Shown piece by piece: positions 54,584-61,428 of a stretch of 64,000 bases of DNA (its first letter is position 1; every line of letters starts with the position of its first letter). The stretch covers positions 1,811,001 to 1,875,000 of the forward strand of contig NZ_CP154630.1 of NCBI RefSeq assembly GCF_039555535.1, written 5' to 3'. Below the pieces are notes generated by a model that worked only from the letters and a program-made list of their open reading frames with translations, searched no databases and had not been told where the DNA came from. A program made the translations under genes and the position numbers. Source of the DNA: Stenotrophomonas maltophilia (lineage in GTDB: Bacteria; Pseudomonadota; Gammaproteobacteria; Xanthomonadales; Xanthomonadaceae).

Positions 54584-55552
54584 ATGACAATCGAACACAC
54601 ACGCATCAAAACGTACAGCCGGGCCAAGGGCCATTCGGCGATCGCAGCCGCTGCCTATCGAGGGGGATTTTTGCTTATTGACCCCAAATCCGGCACCAAG
54701 CACGACTACCGAGGCAGGGCTGGCATCATCCAAGCCTGTTGCTTAGCACCGCCACGTTCGCCTGCTTGGGTCCATGACCCGCAGCGCCTCTGGGCCGCAG
54801 CAGAGGCAGCAGAGCGTCGCCGTAACAGCACCGTTTGCCGTGATTTCACCATTGCATTGCCGCACGAGCTCGATGACCGCGAGCGTTGGGACCTTGTTCT
54901 CGACATTTCGCATGCACTGATCGAGAGATACGGCTTTGCGCTACAAGCGAGCCATCACCGGCCAACCAAGGACGATCCTCGCTACTTCTATGGCCACCTT
55001 CTGGTGACGACCAGACGCATGGAAGCCTCTGGGCTGGCTGCGAAGACGCGCGTCCTGGACGGGCGAATCAATGGCTACGGTGAGGTGCTGTGGATTCGAG
55101 CAATGATCTCTGAGCGCATCAATGCGCATCTCGGTCTAGGCGGGCCCCAGGTTGAGCGTAAGACCCGGGATCTAGCGGAGGGCCTTGCCACGCGTCGGGG
55201 CGAGGGAGTCGTTGGCGACGAGCAAGCGAGCTTTGAGCAACTCTTGGGCCGCTACCGAAAGGAGGGCAAGCTTCTTCCCGTCCCAGCGGGCCACACGGCT
55301 GAGCGGGCGCGTGGCGAACAGTCCAGGGCGCTCCCCATGGTTGCCGGTATACCTTCTCCTTCGCTCCCGTACAGCCCTGCCACTGACGCACTCCCGGTGC
55401 TACCCAGTGAGCTGCCTGATGCGGCTCCGGAGTCCAATAGACAGGTAGGGGAAGACCTACCCTGCAAAGCGGGCTCACCCGACTGGACGAGCGCAGAAGG
55501 CGGAGAGACTGTGGAGCGCCTCACACTTCGGGGCGACACGGAGATTTTTTAA
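54584..55552 (+). CDS. MobA/MobL-type relaxase, divergent metal motif
   Basis: The 322-residue protein begins 'MTIEHTRIKTYSRAKGHSAI' and 'AAAAYRGG', the signature of the MobA/MobL relaxase family (nickase for conjugative mobilisation, with Tyr near the N-terminus). 'NSTVCRDFTIALPHELDDRE' and 'VLDGRINGYGEVLWIRAMIS' also fit. However, the metal-binding HxH box, normally close to N-Y-H-A-H, reads 'DDPRYFYGHLLVTTRRM', so the first histidine is replaced. The protein is short and lacks a helicase or primase tail. It may be weakly active, divergent or decayed. It overlaps the next gene by one base. Confidence 0.8.
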   Translation: MTIEHTRIKTYSRAKGHSAIAAAAYRGGFLLIDPKSGTKHDYRGRAGIIQACCLAPPRSPAWVHDPQRLWAAAEAAERRRNSTVCRDFTIALPHELDDRERWDLVLDISHALIERYGFALQASHHRPTKDDPRYFYGHLLVTTRRMEASGLAAKTRVLDGRINGYGEVLWIRAMISERINAHLGLGGPQVERKTRDLAEGLATRRGEGVVGDEQASFEQLLGRYRKEGKLLPVPAGHTAERARGEQSRALPMVAGIPSPSLPYSPATDALPVLPSELPDAAPESNRQVGEDLPCKAGSPDWTSAEGGETVERLTLRGDTEIF

Positions 55553-55728
55553 TGGCAGATAATCTGGAAAAGCGCGGTCCGCCCGACGGAATCCGCATCA
55601 ATGTCAACGAAGATTGGGAGCTGCGCGACTGGTCCCGGCACTTCGATGTCACCCCGGCCAAGCTGAAAGAGGCCGTGGCCGCCGTCGGCGTCATGGCCAA
55701 GGACGTCAAGCGCTTCCTGGGCAAATAA
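55552..55728 (+). CDS. DUF3606-type small protein
   Basis: The 58-residue protein starts at the ATG that shares its first A with the relaxase stop (TAATG). It reads 'MADNLEKRGPPDGIRINVNE' then 'DWELRDWSRHFDVTPAKLKE' and 'AVAAVGVMAKDVKRFLGK'. The 'W-x-x-x-F-x-V-(T/S)-x-x-x-L-x-x-A-V-x-x-V-G' helix-turn pattern is that of DUF3606, small proteins common in soil bacteria and mobile DNA. Coupling to the relaxase suggests a role in mobilisation, which is unproven. Confidence 0.75.
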   Translation: MADNLEKRGPPDGIRINVNEDWELRDWSRHFDVTPAKLKEAVAAVGVMAKDVKRFLGK

Positions 55729-55754
55729 GTCCCCTTCGCAAAGGTTGGAGAGGA

Positions 55755-55778
55755 GGGCGGTCTCATCCGCCCTTCTTG
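55755..55778 (+). terminator. Terminator of relaxase-DUF3606 operon
   Basis: A perfect 6-bp GC stem (GGGCGG/CCGCCC at 55755-55760 and 55767-55772) with a 6-nt loop is followed by TTCTT. It lies 27 nt after the DUF3606 stop and fits an intrinsic terminator for the two-gene unit. Confidence 0.65.
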
Positions 55779-55943
55779 CTGCGCCGATGCCGGCATAGTG
55801 CCTCAGGAATGAGTGCTGCAACGCCCCAATGACAATTCAGGATCAGCTGCGCCGAAGGGAAGATTCTGCAGCCGCCTCATTCAATTGAACAGAGAACGGC
55901 TCTACTTCGACTGAGGCTGTGGTTGACCGCTGCCCTGAGCGTT

Positions 55944-56153
55944 TCAGTGCAAGTAGGGCCTACGGAGCTCCGCCAAAAGCTCAGGCAGTGCCACAACACC
56001 GTCCAAATAGGCATGGAGTGCGTTGGCCATATGCTGGTCCACGCCAAAGCCGGCAGCGTGTTGATCTGCAATCCAGCTTTCCACGTGAGCATGACGCAGT
56101 TGAGATTCCTGTTCGTCCAGGAGCGTCGGTGAGCGGGAAAAGTCTTGTTTCAT
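55944..56153 (-). CDS. Small antitoxin-like protein
   Basis: The 69-residue protein ('MKQDFSRSPTLLDEQESQLR', 'ESWIADQHAAGFGVDQHMAN', 'ALHAYLDGVVALPELLAELR') is a single helical unit with the rhythm of small antitoxin domains such as those paired with Fic or ParE toxins ('G-x-x-V-x-x-x-x-x-x-x-L-x-x-Y-x-x-G-x-x-x-x-x-E-L'). The inhibitory motif of Fic antitoxins is not present and no toxin lies next to it. It may be an orphan. Confidence 0.5.
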   Translation of the reverse strand: MKQDFSRSPTLLDEQESQLRHAHVESWIADQHAAGFGVDQHMANALHAYLDGVVALPELLAELRRPYLH

Positions 56154-56239
56154 GCGAAGAATCCGATTGGTGTCCTGACCTGATTCGTAGCAGAGAACGT
56201 TTTTCCGTCAAGCCCCATTCCACGCCTGCAACCTGAGTG

Positions 56240-56632
56240 TCACAGCATCGCTCTGTCGTTGATGGCTTGGTTCAAAAGTTCATACCAGCAATTCATCTCG
56301 CTCTCGCTAGCAAACTTGATCGTCCACACGGGATGATCAACATCGCGAACGCTAAGCGTCAGCGTGCCTTGGCGCCTGGAGTTGTGCCAGTGTTTTTCCC
56401 ACGTACGCACATCGCTCAGCGGGTAGATCTTCGTTTCCCGAGTCGTGCGGAGCTTGATCCGGGAGCGGGCCATAGACAGCGCCAGAGCGCTATTGCTATC
56501 GAAGTAGGATTGGTCGAACTCCGCCGCGAACGCTGCTTGGTCACCGCGTGACTTGAGAGTCCTGCCCACGGCTACGGCGACAAGTGCGCCGGCGCCCAGC
56601 ACGAGCAAAAGGAAGAATGTGCCGACAGTCAT
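56240..56632 (-). CDS. Membrane-anchored DUF4755-like protein
   Basis: The 130-residue protein has one N-terminal transmembrane helix ('VGTFFLLLVLGAGALVAVAV', residues 2-22) and a cytoplasmic domain with 'LRTTRETKIYPLSDVRTWEK', 'GTLTLSVRDVDHPVWTIKFA' and 'MNCWYELLNQAIND'. The pattern of strands ending in a helix with W is PH-like and matches what I remember of DUF4755. A GAGGAG ribosome site precedes the ATG. Function is unknown. A lipoprotein gene lies 43 nt upstream on the same strand. Confidence 0.6.
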   Translation of the reverse strand: MTVGTFFLLLVLGAGALVAVAVGRTLKSRGDQAAFAAEFDQSYFDSNSALALSMARSRIKLRTTRETKIYPLSDVRTWEKHWHNSRRQGTLTLSVRDVDHPVWTIKFASESEMNCWYELLNQAINDRAML

Positions 56633-56674
56633 TTGAGCTCCTCGGATGCAAGGGGGAGATTAGGGGGCAGAGGG

Positions 56675-56986
56675 TTACTGGCCCCTGCCAGTGATCTTCC
56701 ATGTGTCGCCGACCTCGGTGAAGGTGTAGACACCATCCATTTGGTTCCCGAAATCCCGCCCCATTGCTTCGATCTGAGCTGAAACATCGCAGTTATAGCT
56801 CGGGGCGCCCTCGGCCTTCACGCACTTGCCGCTCCTAAATTCCTGAATCTTCGCCTTGTCGTTGCTGTTGTCCTGAACGTATTGCAAGAACGCGGCTTCC
56901 CGTTCGTCCTGGGACGGACCGCTTCCCGAACAAGCGGCAAGGCAGGCAGACAACACGCCGACGACGGCCAGACGGAGCTTGAACAT
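56675..56986 (-). CDS. Small lipoprotein
   Basis: From ATG near 56986 the protein has 103 residues with a lipoprotein signal ('FKLRLAVVGVLSACLAACSG'): the lipobox L-A-A-C puts the lipidated Cys near residue 19. The mature part is hydrophilic ('DEREAAFLQYVQDNSNDKAK', 'CVKAEGAPSYNCDVSAQIEA') with a likely disulphide pair and ends 'VGDTWKITGRGQ', a pattern like small stress or entry-exclusion lipoproteins of mobile elements. The frame continues upstream through the operators to 57073, but the lipobox start is far better. It is divergent from the XRE regulator. Confidence 0.7.
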   Translation of the reverse strand: MFKLRLAVVGVLSACLAACSGSGPSQDEREAAFLQYVQDNSNDKAKIQEFRSGKCVKAEGAPSYNCDVSAQIEAMGRDFGNQMDGVYTFTEVGDTWKITGRGQ

Positions 56987-57057
56987 GACGGGTCCTTTTG
57001 GTGCGATTGGGGCAGTGCCATAGCCCGGGGTTGCAGGCCGATCAATAATACGATAAA

Positions 57058-57100
57058 CGTAGTATACGGGCAACGTAATTTACGGCGAACGTAGCTTACG
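57058..57100. promoter_or_regulatory. Three CGTA-N3-TACG operators at 16-bp spacing
   Basis: CGTA-GTA-TACG (57058-57068), CGTA-ATT-TACG (57074-57084) and CGTA-GCT-TACG (57090-57100) are identical in both arms and start exactly 16 bp apart. They fill the gap between the divergent lipoprotein and XRE regulator genes, ending 15 bp before the XRE start. This is the expected layout for cooperative binding of the XRE protein to control both genes. Confidence 0.85.
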
Positions 57101-57115
57101 TTCATCCTTGAGAGC

Positions 57116-57451
57116 ATGAATGCTCCCAAAGCCCCCAGTGTCCGTGTCGTCTTCGCCGCTCGCTTGAAGGAACAGCGGCAAGCTAACGGGCTCAGTCAAA
57201 AGGCCTTAGGAGTGGCGATGGGACTGCCAGAAGATGTGGCCGGGGTACGGATCAACAGATACGAACGCGCGGTACACGATTGCGACAGCGAGACCGCCCA
57301 GAAGCTTGCGCAGGCGCTTGGGGTGTCAGTGGCCTATCTTTACGCGGAGACCGACGAACTCGCTGAGTTGATTCAGGAGTTCACGCGCCTGCCCGAGTCG
57401 GAGCAGCGGGCGATCGTGCAGGAGCTTAAGAAACGATCTGCCAAGCTCTGA
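57116..57451 (+). CDS. XRE-family (Cro/CI-like) regulator
   Basis: The 111-residue protein carries a helix-turn-helix of the XRE type (residues 10-72): 'FAARLKEQRQANGLSQKALG' and 'INRYERAVHDCDSETAQKLA' with 'QALGVSVAYLYAE'. The insertion 'GLPEDVAGVRINRYERAVHD' matches a common subgroup of island regulators. The last 30 residues ('ELIQEFTRLPESEQRAIVQE') form a dimerisation helix. It has three identical operators upstream and is divergent from a lipoprotein gene, so it probably represses itself and that operon. Confidence 0.88.
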   Translation: MNAPKAPSVRVVFAARLKEQRQANGLSQKALGVAMGLPEDVAGVRINRYERAVHDCDSETAQKLAQALGVSVAYLYAETDELAELIQEFTRLPESEQRAIVQELKKRSAKL

Positions 57452-57923
57452 CGCGACCAGTGACACCGTCAGACGCCTAGGGGCGAACTGCCTAGGGCGC
57501 GTGGCGGCTTGGATCGATAGGCGCGGCAGGCAAAAAAGGCGGCAGTTGGTTGATGTCGGATGGCGGGCTACATCCCTTGCCCCGTCCCTTCAACGCCGTG
57601 AGCCAGCTACTGATCACGGTTGCTGCGGCTTCTCTGAAATGCCAATGTCTCTTTAGCAATTTTCCTGGCCCGCACGAAGTGGTGGATGCCTCGATAAGGT
57701 ATTCCACAGCGAAATCAAAGTTGCCCGCTCGCCGGTTCCTCTAGATCTGGGCATTTTCACGTTGAACCACCCAGAAGCATAGCCAAGTGCCGAGCGCTAG
57801 AGGATCCTTGTACCGAGGGCGGCCGCGCCTATGTGAGAGCGCTCCAATCGTGCACGTATTTGGAGCGGAGGAGGCGGACCGAAGCAGCTCGCCATCTCCG
57901 CTAGGGGCGGGTGGCATCCGGCC
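57452..57923. other. Intergenic gap, no gene seen
   Basis: The 472 bp between the XRE gene and the convergent helicase gene contain no convincing coding frame; a 71-codon minus frame (57492-57707) has no family character. A CCTAGGGGCGAACTGCCTAG repeat pair (CCTAGGG at 57476 and 57491 area) could form a small hairpin. No clear terminator for the helicase operon was seen. Confidence 0.4.
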
Positions 57924-60125
57924 TTACTTCGCTGCCCTGGAATGGGAGCTAAGGTTGAACGTCTTCCCGAGCCATTCCATTGCTTCGTGCAAGTTCAAGT
58001 GTAGGCTCGCGTAGGACTTCCTGAGCAGGGTGGGGGACAGGAGTCCGTCCCATTTTTGACTTGCCATGTTCTTGGCATCGGCCAGCAGCGTGTCAATGGT
58101 GGGGGCCGGTTCGGCGGCGATCTCTGCCAAGAGCTTCGAGATATCGTCCATGTTCTCCGACCCGCGCTTGATCTCGACTCCAAGTTTTCCTGACTGCGCC
58201 CTGAGGCCTTTGGCGTTCAGAAGGCAGGCGATGGCTTCGTTTGCATCATCACCCAGCCAGGTCAACAGCAGCCACTCGCTGCCCTGATTGATCAAGGACG
58301 CAGAGTCCAACGTATGCTTCGCATAGGTCACTTGCCCCTCATTCAAGAAGCGTTGCGCAGTGACGTCGAGAAAACGCGGTTCGATCTGCCCTCGGTAGAG
58401 GGCGCGCATCGTTTGGCGGATTTTCGTGTGGACGCGCCCGCCGCTGCCGCTGAACAAAGGTGGCGTTCCACCCTTGGAAGGGGCGACATAGATGGACTTA
58501 TGGGCTTCATCGATCTCCTCGACGAGCCAGGTGCGCCCGCCAAACAAGATGCGTTGGCCGACTGTGAGCATCTGCGAGATGGGCAGTGTCCCAAGCGACT
58601 TGCCCCCAGCAATGATCCGGAACTCCTCATCGACGGTAAAAGCGGCGTAGAAAGAGTAGTGGTTGACGATCTTGTCGCCCACGGGGCCGTGAAGCAGAAG
58701 TCCCGATCCGTCTTGCATCAGCACGTCTTGTTGGCCTAGATGCCGAAGAAGCTCAATGAACGCGGCCGATGAGATCCCGTCGAAGGGGGCACCCTTGGCG
58801 CAGAGCATGCTGTAAGCCTGCGCTGCTTGGAGCCCACCGTACTGGGCAATGACCGACAACAGTTGTTGAATCAACGTAGACATATGCGCCCCGTTGGCGA
58901 TCGGTGGCTCAAACCATTTCTCGATGAGCAACTGCACGACCGCAATGGCGTGAACGGTATCGAGCCGGAGTCGGGTTGGGAGATCTGACTCGGCGTCTAT
59001 TGCGTTCTCGACCACATACGCACGCAAGATGGCCGGCTCACCTTCACGGCGCCCGGAACGCCCCATCCTCTGACGCAAGCTGGCAACCGAAGGCGGAACC
59101 CCGATCTGGGCGACGCTCTTCACGGCGCCAATGTCGATTCCCAACTCCAAAGTGTTGGTGCAAATGGCTGTGGCGGGCCGCTCTTTTTGTTTGAGTGCGG
59201 CCTCTGTGTCTGTCCGGATCTCCTTCGAGAGACTGCCATGATGAGGCCAGAACTCACGCGGCCTATTGGCACCTTCGCTCAGCTCATTGAGCAGGTAAGT
59301 GTAGCGCTCAACTTCGCGCCGACTATTGGGGAAAATCAGGTTGCTGCTGCCGGCCAGGTTCGCATAGAGGTGTGCTGCGATTGTCTTGGATGAGCTGTCT
59401 CCGCTCTGCGTGCCAGCGTGCGGGATCGGCTCCTCGAAGCCTTTGACAACAAGTTGAAGCTCAGAGCCAGTGCCGGGTGCATCAACGATGGCTGCTTGGC
59501 CGTTGGGTCGCAAGAACCGGGCAGCAGAGCTTAGATCCCCTAAAGTCGCTGAAAGCCCAACGCGAGGTACCGTGCGGCCAATCACAAGTTCAATGCGGTG
59601 CATCAACGATTGAAGCTGTTTGCCGCGCTCGGTGCCGATAAAGGCATGAAGCTCATCAATGACAAGGCATGAAAGAGACTTGAAGATGCCTGCAACAGCG
59701 GTTCCGCGGTTGCAGAGCATTGCCTCGAGCGACTCCGGTGTAATCAGCAGCACGCCAAGCGGCTTCTTGAAAAACCGTTGCTTGCTGGTTGCGCCGATAT
59801 CGCCGTGCCATGGCCATACGGGGATGTCCAAGTTCTCGCAGAGTCGTTCCAGGCGACCGAACTGATCATTGATGAGCGCTTTCAGAGGACTGATATAGAT
59901 GATCAGCCCCGGCGCTGGGCATTCCAAGAAATGCGTCAGTGCCGGGAGGAACGCGGCCTCCGTTTTGCCGGACGCGGTGCTCGCCGCGACGATCACATCT
60001 CGATCACCTGGAAGGATGAGCGGTATGGCCATTTCTTGGACATCACGCAGCGCCTCCCATTGCTCCGCCCACAAGTAGCGTTGGATTTCTGGATGAAGGA
60101 GGTGGAAGGCGCTGGATTGGCTCAT
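57924..60125 (-). CDS. Lhr/BrxHI-like DExH-box helicase
   Basis: The 733-residue protein is a superfamily-2 helicase: motif I 'AASTASGKTEAAFL' (residues 47-60), motif II 'CLVIDELHAFIGTERGKQLQ' (about 157-165), motif III 'SATLGD', motif V/VI 'ELGIDIGAVKSVAQIG' and 'RQRMGRSGRREGEPA'. The C-terminal 300 residues ('TYKHTLDSASLIN'-type beta region) resemble the Lhr-like core. Related BrxHI helicases appear in BREX subtypes. It starts 4 nt after the stop of the ATPase gene, so it is the third gene of a coupled operon. It should unwind DNA (or RNA-DNA) as part of the same machine. Confidence 0.88.
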   Translation of the reverse strand: MSQSSAFHLLHPEIQRYLWAEQWEALRDVQEMAIPLILPGDRDVIVAASTASGKTEAAFLPALTHFLECPAPGLIIYISPLKALINDQFGRLERLCENLDIPVWPWHGDIGATSKQRFFKKPLGVLLITPESLEAMLCNRGTAVAGIFKSLSCLVIDELHAFIGTERGKQLQSLMHRIELVIGRTVPRVGLSATLGDLSSAARFLRPNGQAAIVDAPGTGSELQLVVKGFEEPIPHAGTQSGDSSSKTIAAHLYANLAGSSNLIFPNSRREVERYTYLLNELSEGANRPREFWPHHGSLSKEIRTDTEAALKQKERPATAICTNTLELGIDIGAVKSVAQIGVPPSVASLRQRMGRSGRREGEPAILRAYVVENAIDAESDLPTRLRLDTVHAIAVVQLLIEKWFEPPIANGAHMSTLIQQLLSVIAQYGGLQAAQAYSMLCAKGAPFDGISSAAFIELLRHLGQQDVLMQDGSGLLLHGPVGDKIVNHYSFYAAFTVDEEFRIIAGGKSLGTLPISQMLTVGQRILFGGRTWLVEEIDEAHKSIYVAPSKGGTPPLFSGSGGRVHTKIRQTMRALYRGQIEPRFLDVTAQRFLNEGQVTYAKHTLDSASLINQGSEWLLLTWLGDDANEAIACLLNAKGLRAQSGKLGVEIKRGSENMDDISKLLAEIAAEPAPTIDTLLADAKNMASQKWDGLLSPTLLRKSYASLHLNLHEAMEWLGKTFNLSSHSRAAK

Positions 60126-60129
60126 GGGG

Positions 60130-61428
60130 TCAGAGCTTAAACGAGCTTAGCTCGTCATCGGTCTGCACATCCAAGTCAGTGTCTCCTCCGTGGTCTTCCG
60201 CAACTTCCACCGAGCCGATCAGGGACTGCCAAGTCACCCCTGGGTTCTGTTCAAGAACTGCGAGGAGGTTGATGAAGGCGGTGATGGTGGTTCGAGGAGT
60301 GCGGAAGAAGCTCTCGCCAAGGCGCTTGGAGCAGTGCGCCATAAACTGTTCGATGGCCTCGTTGGGCAGCAAATACTTCGCTTCATCGCCACTGGCGTAG
60401 ACATGACGGATCTTGGTCAGCAGCACGTAGAAGTCTTCCGCCGTGAGGCTGGAGAGGCGCACAACCGGCCCGCTGAAATCGACAAGCCCGTTGCCGGTGA
60501 ACGTGTTTTGCGCCAGTCGGCTTTGCAGGGCCTGATAGCTATAGACGCCGCGCCTGGTGTCCATGAGGAATTCCGGCGTCCCACCCAGGACAAAGCCAAG
60601 GCCAACCGCCGTTCCTTGGAGAGAGTCATTGAGCATGCGGAGCAGTTGCTCGTAGTTCGAATTGCGCGCCTGTGCGTTCGCGAGCTTGTAGAGGTTGACG
60701 AGCTCATCCAGACAAACCAGAAGTCCACTAAAGCCTGCCAAGCGCACGAAACGTCCCATCAGTTTGAGCTGATCATAGACAGAGGCATCGTCAACGATAG
60801 TGCGAACCCCAAGCGCGGCTCTGGCGTCTGTGCGGGTGGCGAACTCGCCTCGAAGCCAACGTATGGCATCGGATTTAAGTTGCTCGTTGCCTTCATCAAA
60901 GCCTCGGCAGTAGGCGGCAATGACATCGGCAAAGTCATAGCCGTTCACAAGCTCGGTCAATTGTTCGAGCTTGGCTCTGAGGACTTGTTCGGTCGGCACT
61001 CCTTGCGCCTTGGCATCGGCCTTTGCGGTGGAGATGAATTTCTCCACCACACCGGCCAGTGCACCTCCCTCAGGCTTCGTTCGCGTCGCGAGATTGCGCA
61101 TCAGCTCGGCGTAAAGCGATCGGGCCTGTCCGCCGGAGGCGTGGAGGCGCCGGTCGGGGTTGAGGTCAGCGCTGGCCACCACCAGCTTTCGTTCCATCGC
61201 AATGGCGCGAACCAAGTTGAGGAAGAAGGTTTTACCAGCGCCATATTCGCCAATGACCAATCGAAATGAGGACCCGCCATCGGCGAGGCGATCAATGTCG
61301 CTCACAAGGGTTTCCACTTCACGCGCGCGCCCGACTTGGATGAGGTGTTGTCCAGCACGAGGGACAACACCGGCGCGAAGCGACTGGACCACGGCATCCC
61401 GGTCCTTACTGCGAATGGGGCTACTCAT
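60130..61428 (-). CDS. BrxD-like P-loop ATP-binding protein
   Basis: The 432-residue protein has Walker A 'VIGEYGAGKTFFLNLVRAI' (G60-T67), a Walker B 'SGLLVCLDELVNLYKLANAQ' near residue 248, and a sensor-like 'LGFVLGGTPEFLMDTRRGVY' near residue 285. It fits the BREX-type ATP-binding domain family (DUF2791), whose members BrxC/BrxD act with helicases or modification enzymes. Here the ATG overlaps the end of the TerB gene by 4 nt. The C-terminus is acidic ('EVAEDHGGDTDLDVQTDDEL'). It probably loads or powers the adjacent helicase, which is inference. Confidence 0.88.
   Translation of the reverse strand: MSSPIRSKDRDAVVQSLRAGVVPRAGQHLIQVGRAREVETLVSDIDRLADGGSSFRLVIGEYGAGKTFFLNLVRAIAMERKLVVASADLNPDRRLHASGGQARSLYAELMRNLATRTKPEGGALAGVVEKFISTAKADAKAQGVPTEQVLRAKLEQLTELVNGYDFADVIAAYCRGFDEGNEQLKSDAIRWLRGEFATRTDARAALGVRTIVDDASVYDQLKLMGRFVRLAGFSGLLVCLDELVNLYKLANAQARNSNYEQLLRMLNDSLQGTAVGLGFVLGGTPEFLMDTRRGVYSYQALQSRLAQNTFTGNGLVDFSGPVVRLSSLTAEDFYVLLTKIRHVYASGDEAKYLLPNEAIEQFMAHCSKRLGESFFRTPRTTITAFINLLAVLEQNPGVTWQSLIGSVEVAEDHGGDTDLDVQTDDELSSFKL

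Noticed and set aside
57492..57707. 71-residue minus-strand frame downstream of the helicase gene
   Set aside because: No ribosome site, motif or coding bias beyond chance; left as intergenic.
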